The position numbers and the translations under genes are program-made. DNA of 64,000 nucleotides from Petrimonas sulfuriphila (lineage in GTDB: Bacteria; Bacteroidota; Bacteroidia; Bacteroidales; Dysgonomonadaceae): the NCBI RefSeq assembly GCF_051201015.1, contig NZ_JBPEHI010000002.1. One strand, given 5' to 3'. Positions 7,814 through 17,369 of this stretch are shown piece after piece. Numbering within the stretch: position 1 is the stretch's first letter; each line of letters starts with the position of its first letter. The notes under the pieces are model-generated. The model saw nothing but the letters and a program-made list of their open reading frames with translations. It ran no database searches and had not been told where the DNA came from.

Positions 7814-10537
7814 ATGGAGATTTACACAGGTAAATATTACAAAGGACAAGACGTACTCTCGTGTGAGTATGTACAAAGTTTAAGGGATAAAGACCGCAAG
7901 GCTAAGAATCCCTATAAGATTATTGCACAGAGAGGCGGGCAAGAAAATATGTTGGCATGTGATGCGGATATTATATTTGGAGGAGGTTCGCGAGGAGGGT
8001 CTAAAGCTCAGATATACAGAGATTTGGTGTGTACGCCTTTCGGTTTTAAACAAATGGGAGACCTTAAAATAGGTGATACTATCTCCAATGTAAATGGTGG
8101 CAAACAACAGGTTATTCATATAACCGAGCTGGGGCATACCAAAGTATATCGGCTCCACTTTTCAGATGGAACTCATGTAAATTGTACAGAAGACCATTTA
8201 TGGGCGATTAAAGATGTAAAATCGACCAAAAATGATATCAACTGGGGGTTGTGGACTATGAAAGATATAATGAATCGCCTTGACAGTCTGCCTGCATATA
8301 AGTCAAAGAGTGGCAAGATTTATAGTAATCTATTAATTCCACTATGCGAGCCTGTTAATTTTACAAACAGCTTAGAGGATAAAAAAACATTAATTATCAA
8401 GCCATATACGTTAGGTGCTTTTTTAGGAGATGGGGTATTAACAAACAAAATAATTAGCAGGAATAGGGTTACTTTATGTAATTCTGACGAGGAGGTTACA
8501 GACAGGGTGCGGGCTGATGGTTATATCAGGACATTTCCACATATAGACAAAAGAGATGGTTCTATCTCAACTACTTATTATGATGAAGCATTAGTAAATG
8601 GGTTTAAAGAATTAGGTTTAGCTGGATGCAGTGCTTTAACCAAATTTATTCCAGATCAATACAAATATGGCTCTATTGAAGATAGATTTGCCTTGGCTCA
8701 AGGTTTAATGGATACAGACGGCACTTATGGCACAGGTACTGGCTGTTCATTTGTAACTATAAGTAAACAGCTCGCAGAAGACCTCGCTTTTGTATTAAGG
8801 TCTTTGGGCGCATATGTAACAGTAACCAGACATAAGTCCACATATACAAGTAAGAAAACCAAAGAGGTTGTGCAGGCAAACGATAGGTTTATATTGTATA
8901 TAAGAATTAAAGATAGCAAAAGGCTGTTCCATTTAAAACGTAAAAAAGAGCGATGCGTGGATGGAAAAAATGAATTGACGGGTACGACTAAAATGATAAC
9001 AGGCTACGAATTTATAGGTTATGACAAATGCAGGTGTATAGCAGTAAGCGACCCAACAGCACTTTATATAACCAATGATTTTAACGTTACCCATAACTCA
9101 TTTTCCCTGCTATTAGAAACATTAAAGGACTATAAAAATAAAGATTTTCGTGCAACTATTTTTCGTAGGGAGGTTGATGACCTTTCAGACTTGATTGATA
9201 CATCCCATAGTGTATATGGAGATTTTGGAACATACAATAGGTCTAAAGCCGACATGACATGGAACTTCCAATCTGGGGCATCTCTTAAATTTAACTATTA
9301 CTCGGATAATTATGAAGAATTTAAGGTTCGCATGCAGGGTAAGCAGTATTCTTATATAGGCATAGACGAAGTTACGCACATAGAGTACCCTAAATTTAAA
9401 TATCTTATAACCAACAATCGTAATGCATATGGAATACGTAACCGGATATGGGGCACCTCAAATCCAGATCCAGACTCATGGGTGGCGAAATTCATTGACT
9501 GGTGGATAGGAGATGATGGTCTACCCATAAAAGAGCGAAACGGGGTAGTACGATATTGTTTCATGAATGGTGACAGTATAAACGACATTGTCTGGGGAGA
9601 CAGCAGAGAGGAAGTCTATGAGCAATGCCGTAGCATCATTGATAAATACTGGCTACCCGCATACGAGGAATACGGAACTCCGGCAGACCTTTTCGTGAAG
9701 TCGGTCGCCTTTGTCGAAGCGAAACTTGCAGACAATATACAACTCATGCGTTCCGACCCCACATACCTCGCCAATCTTGCTGGACAGTCCGAAGAACAGC
9801 GTTCACGAGACCTGGAGGGTAACTGGAAGTTTAAAACAGTTGGTGACGACATGATAAAGATGCCCCACATGGAGGCATTTTTCGGTAACGCACAGCAAAC
9901 CGGAGACAAGACAAGGAGAGCTTCGCTTGACGCTGCATTTGACGGTGGAGACAACCTTGTAATGTGGCTTTGGGAGGGGTGGCACATAAAAGACCTGTTT
10001 GTATGCCGGAAAGACTCAAAGGACACTGTGGATGTTGTGAGAGCCAAGCTAAAAGAATGGCACGTGCTTGAGGAGAATTTCACGTATGACCTTAACGGCA
10101 TAGGACAGATATTCAAGGGTTTTTTCAAAAGTGCCGTGCCGTTCAATAATAGAGAATCGGTGGCTGACGAAGATAAGGGGCTTTATGATACTTTAAAATC
10201 ACAAGCGGCATACTTATTCGCAAAGAAGATAATCAACAAGGAGGTCTCCATCGAGCCATACTTGCTTGATTATCGGTTCGATTCCGGCAAAAACAAGAAC
10301 GTCCACCTGAGACAGATATTGATGGATGAGCGAAAGGCCATAAAGGCCAATACGCTGGCGTACGACAAGGGATTTTCTCTTATCAAGAAAGTGGACATGA
10401 AGAAGCTGGTCGGGCATTCTCCTGACTTTATCGAGGCGATGCTGATGATAATGATATTCGAGATCAAGAAGAAGAAGAGTGGAGGCCGTCCAAGGTGGGG
10501 AGGGAGGTACATAAATCCTCAATACCAATACAGGTAA
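7814..10537 (+). CDS. Terminase large subunit interrupted by an intein
   Basis: Total 907 residues; removing the 364-residue intein leaves a 543-residue packaging ATPase/nuclease. The extein Walker A GGSRGGSK-S is split exactly before the final Ser. Walker B follows as YIGIDEVTH and a nuclease-type acidic motif lies in DAAFDGGDN. TerL cuts concatemeric phage DNA and pumps it into the prohead through the portal, encoded just downstream. Insertion in the P-loop means the ATPase is inactive until splicing. The gene runs opposite to the capsid operon. Confidence 0.93.
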   Translation: MEIYTGKYYKGQDVLSCEYVQSLRDKDRKAKNPYKIIAQRGGQENMLACDADIIFGGGSRGGSKAQIYRDLVCTPFGFKQMGDLKIGDTISNVNGGKQQVIHITELGHTKVYRLHFSDGTHVNCTEDHLWAIKDVKSTKNDINWGLWTMKDIMNRLDSLPAYKSKSGKIYSNLLIPLCEPVNFTNSLEDKKTLIIKPYTLGAFLGDGVLTNKIISRNRVTLCNSDEEVTDRVRADGYIRTFPHIDKRDGSISTTYYDEALVNGFKELGLAGCSALTKFIPDQYKYGSIEDRFALAQGLMDTDGTYGTGTGCSFVTISKQLAEDLAFVLRSLGAYVTVTRHKSTYTSKKTKEVVQANDRFILYIRIKDSKRLFHLKRKKERCVDGKNELTGTTKMITGYEFIGYDKCRCIAVSDPTALYITNDFNVTHNSFSLLLETLKDYKNKDFRATIFRREVDDLSDLIDTSHSVYGDFGTYNRSKADMTWNFQSGASLKFNYYSDNYEEFKVRMQGKQYSYIGIDEVTHIEYPKFKYLITNNRNAYGIRNRIWGTSNPDPDSWVAKFIDWWIGDDGLPIKERNGVVRYCFMNGDSINDIVWGDSREEVYEQCRSIIDKYWLPAYEEYGTPADLFVKSVAFVEAKLADNIQLMRSDPTYLANLAGQSEEQRSRDLEGNWKFKTVGDDMIKMPHMEAFFGNAQQTGDKTRRASLDAAFDGGDNLVMWLWEGWHIKDLFVCRKDSKDTVDVVRAKLKEWHVLEENFTYDLNGIGQIFKGFFKSAVPFNNRESVADEDKGLYDTLKSQAAYLFAKKIINKEVSIEPYLLDYRFDSGKNKNVHLRQILMDERKAIKANTLAYDKGFSLIKKVDMKKLVGHSPDFIEAMLMIMIFEIKKKKSGGRPRWGGRYINPQYQYR
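8006..9097 (+). other. Class 3 intein with LAGLIDADG homing endonuclease in TerL
   Basis: The 364-residue element starts with Ala, not Cys or Ser, and ends VTHN before an extein Ser. Block B reads CTEDHLW, with Trp at the class 3 position. Block F contains RCIAV, with the catalytic Cys, and block G has Thr before HN: together the W-C-T signature of class 3 inteins. Two endonuclease helices are visible, LGAFLGDG and AQGLMDTDG, both with the acidic residue, so the homing enzyme looks intact. Confidence 0.88.
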
Positions 10538-10672
10538 ACCGGAACGGAATAGACGACTAGAAATGTAACGATAACTGCCAGTTAAAAGAAATTTACGGGG
10601 TAGGCATATTTTCCAACGAGCATAAAAACGAGATTATTAAACAATTAACAGACTGCACTAAAACTAACGACA
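10538..10672. other. Gap between terminase and portal genes
   Basis: No ORF, promoter consensus or hairpin is apparent. The distance is large for an operon of tightly packed genes. Confidence 0.5.
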
Positions 10673-12229
10673 ATGAAAGCAAGAGACATTAAAACCAAGA
10701 GGGTATGGAAGCGGGTAACGCCCGTGGGGTACATGGCTCAATCAAGATTCACATCTACGGAAGAACCGTACACCGCTTCGATTGACAACCTTACGTTTAA
10801 CACGGTAACGCAAGCCGATTTCCTAAGGGAGTTCTATCCGTCCGGTCACGCCATAAACGACCCGACAGTCTACCCGGATATATACAAGGAAGAACTTGTT
10901 CCTGTCTATGACGAGGAAACCGGAGACCTTATAAGAAAAGAAAGAAGAATATACAAGGAGTACGTACCGAGATTCGCATTTTCATTTCAACAGATTATCG
11001 CCTTAAAGCAGATAGTCCATCTTTGCGGAAACGACATACAGTTTGAACTGAACATAAACAATCCGACGGACGAGCAAAAGGAATCGTTCCTGAAATTCAG
11101 GGCTGGATGGATAAAAAAAGATATGGAGCTTGCTTTCTACGAAGCGGCAAAGTCTGTAAAGATAACCGGAGACACGGCTCACGTCGGGTTTATAAGTAAC
11201 GGAGAGTTTGGATACAAGACACTGTCTTTTCTCGATGGAGATGTTCTGTACCCTCATAAAGACCCGATCACCGGGGAGATGCTTCTGTTTGCACGCTCAT
11301 ACTTCGATTACGACGAGGACGGTAACAGGATTACCGAATGGCTGGAGGTGTGGGATAATACGTACCTTACAAGGTATAAACGCAGTACGGGTAAAACTAT
11401 TTCTCAACGCATCCTGAGCATTTTCGGAATAGACGGATATACGATTGTAAGTAAAAAGGCGCATGGATTTCCCTTTGTTCCGGTTGCATACAAGAGGGAC
11501 AACGACGGGGCTTGCTGGACTCCATCCCAGGACTCCATAGACGGCTACGAACTTTCTTTCTCCCAGATGGCGCAGAACAATCAGGCATACGGTTTTCCTA
11601 TTCTATATTTGCAGGGAGACGGCGATACGGAGATTGGAAAGGAATTTGACATGAACGGCTCAATCAAGGTGCTGGAAATGGGCAAGGATGACAAGGCGGG
11701 GTATCTTTCCGCACCGAACGCATCAGAGTCATTCATGAAGCAGATAGACACCCTGTATAAAATGATCTACGAGCAGTCATTCACGGTCATACCTCCCGAA
11801 TTGAAGTCAGGCGATCTCCCCGCTGCGGCACTTAAAATACTCTACTCTCCCGCATACGAGAAAGCTACTACAGACGCAAGCGAATATCAATCGTTCCTGA
11901 ATGACATGGTTAGGATTTTCTCTTACGGTTACGGATTGGAACAGGAAAAGACCATCAATTTCGGCAATCTGCCAATGAAGTGGTGGATTAAACCCTATGT
12001 TCACGTTTCCGAAAGTGCGATGGTGGCTGATTTGGCGGCTGCCGTACAGAACGGTTTCGTATCGAAGCAAACCGCTTCGGAAAAGATCTCCATGTACTCC
12101 ACCGTAAGCGAATGGGATAGGATTATAAAGGAACAAAAGGCAAAGCAGGCTGACGAAATGGCTGCCGAGATTGAAAAGATGAAGCTAACACATAACCAGG
12201 ATGAAGAAAGTTTACCAGAGAATAGTTGA
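10673..12229 (+). CDS. Portal protein
   Basis: A 518-residue protein, usual for SPP1 gp6-type portals, the dodecameric ring through which DNA enters and leaves the head. Visible features include an acidic, aromatic-rich centre (residues 190-260), a helical stem-like region around 340-400 with a short hydrophobic PAAALKILYSP segment, and a charged coiled-coil C-terminus. It follows the terminase gene on the same strand, as in most tailed phages. Confidence 0.85.
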   Translation: MKARDIKTKRVWKRVTPVGYMAQSRFTSTEEPYTASIDNLTFNTVTQADFLREFYPSGHAINDPTVYPDIYKEELVPVYDEETGDLIRKERRIYKEYVPRFAFSFQQIIALKQIVHLCGNDIQFELNINNPTDEQKESFLKFRAGWIKKDMELAFYEAAKSVKITGDTAHVGFISNGEFGYKTLSFLDGDVLYPHKDPITGEMLLFARSYFDYDEDGNRITEWLEVWDNTYLTRYKRSTGKTISQRILSIFGIDGYTIVSKKAHGFPFVPVAYKRDNDGACWTPSQDSIDGYELSFSQMAQNNQAYGFPILYLQGDGDTEIGKEFDMNGSIKVLEMGKDDKAGYLSAPNASESFMKQIDTLYKMIYEQSFTVIPPELKSGDLPAAALKILYSPAYEKATTDASEYQSFLNDMVRIFSYGYGLEQEKTINFGNLPMKWWIKPYVHVSESAMVADLAAAVQNGFVSKQTASEKISMYSTVSEWDRIIKEQKAKQADEMAAEIEKMKLTHNQDEESLPENS

Positions 12230-12704
12230 CAGGGGACACGGAGATTGTATGCAAGCAGCAGTTGCGTCTCTTTTCGATGATGAATATGAAAACGTTCCGG
12301 CATTTATAGAGTATGGGGCACAATGGTTTAAACCGTTTTATAAATATGCTCAGTCTAAGGGCTACGAATATATGGGAATGTTACATAATAAAAATTGGAA
12401 TGTCCTTAATACGCCTACTGATGAATGCTGGAATGATTTATTTTTCAATGAATCCCTTGTATTAACCGTTGATAATATTCAAAAAGAGACAGGAGTGAAT
12501 GGTTTATTCCTTTGTAGTGTTTTATCTCCAAAGTTTTTTAGTTGGAATGATATAGCTACTCACGCAGTTATTTGTGACAGTAATCTTAATATTATACACG
12601 ACCCGCAAATAGAATATAAGGATATAAAAGCATATCCGCTCACATCTATTCTTGGATATAACGGAATTATAAATGTTTATTTATTTGACAAAAAAGATGA
12701 ATAA
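12201..12704 (+). CDS. Possible papain-like cysteine peptidase fold protein
   Basis: The 167-residue protein starts 29 bases before the portal stop in another frame. An N-terminal HGDCMQAAVASL segment (Cys-16 at the start of a helix) and a later THAVICD...IHDP segment give the Cys...His...Asp order of C39/papain-like folds. It might process or modify a virion or host protein. It has no signal peptide. The catalytic call is by motif order only. Confidence 0.5.
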   Translation: MKKVYQRIVDRGHGDCMQAAVASLFDDEYENVPAFIEYGAQWFKPFYKYAQSKGYEYMGMLHNKNWNVLNTPTDECWNDLFFNESLVLTVDNIQKETGVNGLFLCSVLSPKFFSWNDIATHAVICDSNLNIIHDPQIEYKDIKAYPLTSILGYNGIINVYLFDKKDE

Positions 12705-13080
12705 AACTAAAATACATGAGTTTGACCCTGTAATCTATCCATACAGACTCTGGGTTATCATTGACAAAAATCCAAACGTAATGGTTGAACACTTCAAGGA
12801 ATACGTCGGCAAGGAAATTGTATTTGAAGATGGGGACGTTGACAGATTGGAGGCGTTTACAATGCCAGTACAAAGTAAGGAAAACCAACGCTACGGTGTA
12901 GTTATTTTCTTTCGCTCGAAGAGAGATATGACCTATGAAATTGTAGCCCACGAGTCCTCTCACGCAGCCAAGTATTTATTTGAACACATCAACGCTGACG
13001 TATCCGAGCATGAGCCTTTTGAATATGTCGTTGGGTGGATTGCAGGGTGTATAGAAAGGGTTAAAATTGGTAATGTATAG
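12697..13080 (+). CDS. Phage protein with HExxH-type metal site
   Basis: 127 residues from the ATG overlapping the previous stop (ATGA). A helix carrying HESSHAAKYLFEH resembles a zinc metallopeptidase HExxH site, with a Glu-rich loop following (SEHEPFEY) that could give the third ligand. It is the last gene of the rightward late operon and ends about 60 nt before a strong terminator. It could be a small metallopeptidase; substrate unknown. Confidence 0.5.
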   Translation: MNKTKIHEFDPVIYPYRLWVIIDKNPNVMVEHFKEYVGKEIVFEDGDVDRLEAFTMPVQSKENQRYGVVIFFRSKRDMTYEIVAHESSHAAKYLFEHINADVSEHEPFEYVVGWIAGCIERVKIGNV

Positions 13081-13108
13081 GTCTCTACTCGTAGGGATTG
13101 TATAAAGG

Positions 13109-13140
13109 TTTTTCTCGTTGTGCCCGAAACAACGAAAAAA
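13109..13140 (+). terminator. First hairpin of the convergent terminator region
   Basis: TTTTTCTCGTTG pairs with CAACGAAAAAA around TGCCCGAAA. It precedes the stronger bidirectional hairpin and may add to termination between convergent operons. Confidence 0.45.
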
Positions 13141-13141
13141 G

Positions 13142-13169
13142 AGCGGATAGTTAATTCTACCCGCTTTTT
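13142..13169 (+). terminator. Bidirectional intrinsic terminator
   Basis: AGCGG-TAG pairs with CTA-CCGCT (one A/C mismatch) around TTAATT, followed by five T on the plus strand and, on the other strand, by a run of six T. It ends both the rightward late operon and the leftward replication block. Confidence 0.8.
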
Positions 13170-13206
13170 GTAATGTGTTTTGCACATTGCTGCCTTTTCG
13201 GTTCTC

Positions 13207-13515
13207 TTACCGCCATTCTATTGAAACATATTCCTTTTCAATAGAAATCTTATATCCAAGTAATGAAAGCTGGATTAAAACATTATCGGGAATTACCCCA
13301 GCTGGTGAAGCAAAGCCAAAACCACCAATTCTCGCATAACCTTCAATAGCCAATAAAATGGCATCCACATACTCGTCTTCGGTTAATTTATGAGCCATAC
13401 CACGTGCTCCATCTGCCGTAAGTCGACAGCTGGGAGAGTCATTCGGTTTATCTAATACAACCTTGTCTGATCTAAAAAATGCCTCCTTAAATTCATCCAT
13501 ACTTATTTTTCCCAT
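13207..13515 (-). CDS. Hypothetical phage protein
   Basis: 102 residues, last gene of the leftward replication block, 9 nt after the primase/helicase gene. It has an acidic helical N-terminus, a Gly-rich centre (ARIGGFGFASPAG) and a short beta C-terminus ending in Trp-Arg. No family is recognised. Proximity suggests a role in replication or its control. Confidence 0.6.
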   Translation of the reverse strand: MGKISMDEFKEAFFRSDKVVLDKPNDSPSCRLTADGARGMAHKLTEDEYVDAILLAIEGYARIGGFGFASPAGVIPDNVLIQLSLLGYKISIEKEYVSIEWR

Positions 13516-13524
13516 GATTTCCAG

Positions 13525-15405
13525 TTATTTCTTTTTGTCAATCTTGCCAGTTATCCGGTCGAGCTTCCTTTCCTCCCGCTCAACCTCTTTTTTGAGCAGC
13601 TTGCGCTCTTCCCTTAAAATATCGTTCTGTAGCTTCATTAGAGCCTCGTCCTCCGGCGACTTGTATAACCTCTGTCTCGAATTGTTCCTTTTCATTTCCT
13701 GATTGAACAGCCCTCTCTTGTACGCCTTGTCCTTACGAAGTTGTCGTAGAGCTTCCCTCTGCTCGTCGGTCATCTTCAAGTTCATCTGCTTGAACCTGCT
13801 CATGGATTTGGCAACGTCGAACACGAGTATTCCCTTTTCGCCTATCGTGTAACAGTCCGTCATCAATCCTGCGGCAACGTATGCGGTTATCTGCTGCGAT
13901 GGAACGCCGGAAATCTTCGACAAGCCGCCTTTTGTATTTATGTACTCCTTTCCATCCATGATATACGGAACGTGATTGTCCTCTTTAGCCGTCTTTACAC
14001 GTTGAACCACGGTTTGCGATATTATGCCCTCCGTCACCGAAGACCCGTATATGGCATACTGGTTACCCTGACCGCCACGCCTCGACAAATATCCGGCATC
14101 CTTTAATATGCCACCGAAAGCCTGGTGCTTCTCCTGTATCTCGTCGTTATCGGTGCACCACTTCACGTACTGCGAATAGAGATGCTTCGAATACACCCAC
14201 CTCGGAAGCGCATCGGTAACATTCTTGTCCAGCCTGTAATATTTCTTGTAGTGCATGAACTTCATCACGGAGTTCCCGGTAGCCTGATATTCGTCCGTCT
14301 TTTCATCTATGTATTCCCTGTCGGTGAAGTCGAACCTGTTCTTCACGAACTTGTCCCTGCCACCGAGTATCCAGTTGAAAATACCGCTATATTCCTCCTT
14401 GAATATCCTTGAAATCTGCTTGTTCTGCCTTTCGGGAGGTATCTCCACCCTGAAATCGACAATAACCAGCCTCCTCTTTACGGCATTGTTCATGAATTTT
14501 ATTACAGGCATCTTGTTTATATTGGCAAACTGCAACGGAATGTTATATGCCATGAAGTTGGGGCAGAATATGTCCCTTGCCTCCGTTGGCTCGCCGCTAA
14601 CCAGAGACTTGAACGCATCTTCATATCTTGAAATGTCTACCTCCTGCGATTCACCCGAATAGTTTGCCCATAAACCGTCCATAGTGGCGATGTTCTTCTT
14701 CCTTTCCGAACCGAACAGGAGAGAGTTAAGCGGGAAGTTGCTTATGTTGTCCTTTCCGAACACGCCCATCACGGTTTCAAACACGACTGACTTACCATTC
14801 GCACCAGTTCCGTAAAGGAATGTTATGTGTTCCAGCTTCGCCTCGTCCCGGTTGATCAGAAGACACCCCAGAGCCTCCTGGAGTATTCTCTGTTCCTTCC
14901 TGTCGGGAAGTACGGAATCCAGAAAACCCCTCCATTGATGGGCTATGGCATTCTCGTCGTATTTGTAGTCAACGGAAGTCATCTGAATGAACTTCTTGTC
15001 GAACCTTGACAGTTTTCGTGTTCTGGTATCAAGCACGCCGTTCTTGAACACCATGATAGACTTGTCGGGACTTAACTCCTTTCCGGCGATGGCTTTCATG
15101 CAGAGATCGATTACACCTCTCAGGCGGGCATAATCACCCTTGGGAAGTCCGCACTCCTTCATCAGCTCGTATATCAGGTTGGAGAACTCGTCGTAACCCA
15201 TCCTCTCGTATATCCGTCCGTTGAAGAAATACGGGGAACCCTTGTATCTGCCTATCGACGATTCGATAATAGCCGTCCTGATCAAATCCTGAACGCCGTC
15301 AACCCTTATCGCAGAGCGGTCGGACTGTATCGCCTCGGACAGCTTTTCACGGTCTATGAGCGCAAATACCTCGTCTTTCAGCTTAATGTAATCTTCCTGT
15401 TTCAT
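13525..15405 (-). CDS. D5/P4-type primase-helicase, SF3 helicase
   Basis: 626 residues. An N-terminal D5_N-like region precedes an SF3 ATPase with Walker A GTGANGKS at residues 199-206 and a downstream Walker B/C region (ANYSGESQEVD; FANINKMP, sensor-like Asn). A winged-helix-like part lies around residues 400-480, and the last 70 residues are a highly charged coiled coil. Proteins of this type load at and unwind phage or plasmid origins. Iterons and inverted repeats lie 0.8 kb upstream, which suits an initiator-helicase. A second, unrelated primase-helicase is encoded at 31 kb. Confidence 0.88.
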   Translation of the reverse strand: MKQEDYIKLKDEVFALIDREKLSEAIQSDRSAIRVDGVQDLIRTAIIESSIGRYKGSPYFFNGRIYERMGYDEFSNLIYELMKECGLPKGDYARLRGVIDLCMKAIAGKELSPDKSIMVFKNGVLDTRTRKLSRFDKKFIQMTSVDYKYDENAIAHQWRGFLDSVLPDRKEQRILQEALGCLLINRDEAKLEHITFLYGTGANGKSVVFETVMGVFGKDNISNFPLNSLLFGSERKKNIATMDGLWANYSGESQEVDISRYEDAFKSLVSGEPTEARDIFCPNFMAYNIPLQFANINKMPVIKFMNNAVKRRLVIVDFRVEIPPERQNKQISRIFKEEYSGIFNWILGGRDKFVKNRFDFTDREYIDEKTDEYQATGNSVMKFMHYKKYYRLDKNVTDALPRWVYSKHLYSQYVKWCTDNDEIQEKHQAFGGILKDAGYLSRRGGQGNQYAIYGSSVTEGIISQTVVQRVKTAKEDNHVPYIMDGKEYINTKGGLSKISGVPSQQITAYVAAGLMTDCYTIGEKGILVFDVAKSMSRFKQMNLKMTDEQREALRQLRKDKAYKRGLFNQEMKRNNSRQRLYKSPEDEALMKLQNDILREERKLLKKEVEREERKLDRITGKIDKKK

Positions 15406-15429
15406 GTATGGCTTTTATATTTTATTTCG

Positions 15430-15852
15430 TCAATCCCACCATCTACCCATATTCTGCCGCAAATACCTCCAGAGAATATCTTCCAGCCGTTTCCCCTTGT
15501 CAACACAATCACGAAACAGTTCTTCTCTCCTTGCATACTCATCCTCGCTGACAGGCTCGTTACTGTATAGGGGAGGGATATTCTCTCTTCTCAACTGTTC
15601 CACATACCTCTCAAAATACCCATTGGAGTCGTAAAACTCATACATCTTTATAAATCTGTCAAGCGTAGCCAAGTCATGTTCATAATCTACATGCGAACGG
15701 TATTTATTGATACCTTTCCGGAGTGTCTTAAGGTAGAACATGAACAGATTTACCCCGTAGCTATAATCGAAATCCCTTAGCTTCCATATAAGCGGAAACC
15801 ACACGACAAGATTGTTTATTCCGGCAAGAAATGATCTGATTGAAAACCTCAT
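15430..15852 (-). CDS. Conserved-looking phage protein, helical
   Basis: A 140-residue basic and aromatic protein starting MRFSIRSFLAG, with an N-terminal hydrophobic but not clearly membrane-spanning part and a charged helical remainder ending GRWWD. It is the first gene of the SF3-helicase operon. No function is known to me; it could be a replication accessory protein. Confidence 0.6.
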   Translation of the reverse strand: MRFSIRSFLAGINNLVVWFPLIWKLRDFDYSYGVNLFMFYLKTLRKGINKYRSHVDYEHDLATLDRFIKMYEFYDSNGYFERYVEQLRRENIPPLYSNEPVSEDEYARREELFRDCVDKGKRLEDILWRYLRQNMGRWWD

Positions 15853-15879
15853 ACAACTATCCGTTAATATATTCTATTG

Positions 15880-15911
15880 CAAATATAACAACAAAAATCG
15901 AGAATAACAAC
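15880..15911 (-). promoter_or_regulatory. Promoter of the SF3-helicase block
   Basis: Minus strand GTTG, 20-nt spacer, TATATTTG: a near-consensus Bacteroidota promoter whose start would lie about 20 nt before the first ATG. Confidence 0.55.
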
Positions 15912-16195
15912 AATTAATGTATATATCTTGAATTGCATATACATTATAAACTATACTGTAAATCAATGTGTTAAAAACGTTAGTGTATGAGTAGTGTAAT
16001 TTTGAAAGGTGAAATTACAATAGAAACGTGCTGTAAAACAAATGGTTATCCTGTTTAGTGTATGTATTTGCTGTTTTTAAACAAAAAATATCATATACAC
16101 ATATGTACATGAAGATATAATTATACATAATATATACACTATCCTACAAAATACATGATAATCAATTATATCCTATTGTAAATACATATAAAATA

Positions 16196-16239
16196 TATAC
16201 AATAACCATACAATAATCATACAATAAACATACAATAAC
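16196..16239 (+). repeat. Four tandem 11-bp iterons (CATACAATAAN)
   Basis: ATACAATAA occurs at 16197, 16208, 16219 and 16230, exactly one helical turn apart. Regular phasing of short AT-rich repeats is typical of initiator binding or an unwinding element. Confidence 0.75.
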
Positions 16240-16388
16240 ATGAAAATATAAGAATATTCTGTTAATTTATGTTCAAATAGGACTAAAACACGGCAATCGT
16301 ACTGGAAAAAATAAAATAAAAAATTTTTCGAGGAGGGATGAAAGGTGGATTTTCGCTTCGATTATGCAGGGGGGGTGGGGTGTGTGCT

Positions 16389-16409
16389 AACTGTTTGCTA
16401 TAAACAGTT
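16389..16409 (+). repeat. Perfect 8-bp inverted repeat
   Basis: AACTGTTT and AAACAGTT around GCTAT, next to the G tract. A second inverted repeat, TATATTA/TAATATA, lies at 16421-16440. Either could form a hairpin in single-stranded DNA or bind a dimeric protein. Confidence 0.6.
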
Positions 16410-17369
16410 GTGAAACACTATATATTATTATAGTAATATAAAACAGATTCTACGATAATTTCGTAGTTGAACCCAATTTGGCTTCCATGGTCGCTCTATT
16501 TCCGACAAACTTGTCCGAAATTCACTACCTTGCAATGCATACTACCATGTATACAACATATCCATCTCATTACGTTTTATGATTGTGTATATCCCTATGT
16601 TTTGTTTTTCGTTATTCTGTTCCATGTGTTGCCAATCTGTCAGTTTCAATATCTGCCATATTGTCACTCTTTGTTATAATCTTTTTCTGTACACTGCTTG
16701 TCGGACTGTTTATGTATTCTCGTTAATTGTTTTTGGTTGTCTGTTATTTTGGATGTCTTATTTTTTTGCTACTATGCAATACATAGTACTATGTTGTGTA
16801 GTTATTCTGTCTTGTGTTTGGTTGTGGTGTTTTATGTACCGGTATATTTCGGATGTTTTTATCTGAAATTAACTACTATCGTGCTGATACATATCTGCCT
16901 TTGATAGACGTTTAATTGAAGTCCAGGTTTTCCCGGTTCGGTGGGATTGGGTTCTATGATTGTATTGTGGTGGGTTGGTTAAGAGTAGTAATTAACCGCT
17001 TCGCTTCAATGATTATTTTTCTATTTTGCGTTGGTTGTTTATTTGCATAACTTCACAATTGGTTATATGTTTTGGCGTTTGTTTTAATATTGTTTAACTA
17101 AATAATATCATTTTGCTATAAATTAAGGTGATTATATGACAAAAGTATTGCAGATTTAACAATAAATATTTGGCATATAGATCATTATATATTATCTTTA
17201 TACTAACAAATAAGACATACAGCACGCCGGACGATCCTGAAAACCGGTATATAAACTGGAGGTTCGAGCTGATAACACGGCAGGATATTTTTGTAATGTT
17301 ACTGCATTATTGCAACGGTTGACAGTCCGTGTAAAAAACAGATCACAAAAATTTTAAAACCATTTTGAT

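Larger units (their letters stand above)
15853..17369. other. AT-rich non-coding region, candidate replication origin
   Basis: About 1.5 kb without a credible gene. The left part is extremely AT-rich with many TATAC/TGTAT words, four 11-bp iterons, an isolated G tract (GGGGGGGTGGGG at 16369-16380) and inverted repeats. The right part (16450-17100) is T-rich on the plus strand and gives only overlapping, low-complexity hydrophobic frames. The block lies between divergent operons beside the SF3 helicase gene. Origin function is inferred. Confidence 0.5.

Noticed and set aside
16094..16111. ATATACACATATGTACATG, a possible third operator
   Set aside because: Only the CATATG core matches O1/O2; the flanks do not, and no TTTG-N-TAnnTTTG surrounds it.
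16467..16904. Three overlapping plus-strand frames with hydrophobic products
   Set aside because: They are in a T-rich stretch, overlap each other in different frames, are rich in Cys, Phe and Tyr, have no consensus promoter and no coherent membrane topology.
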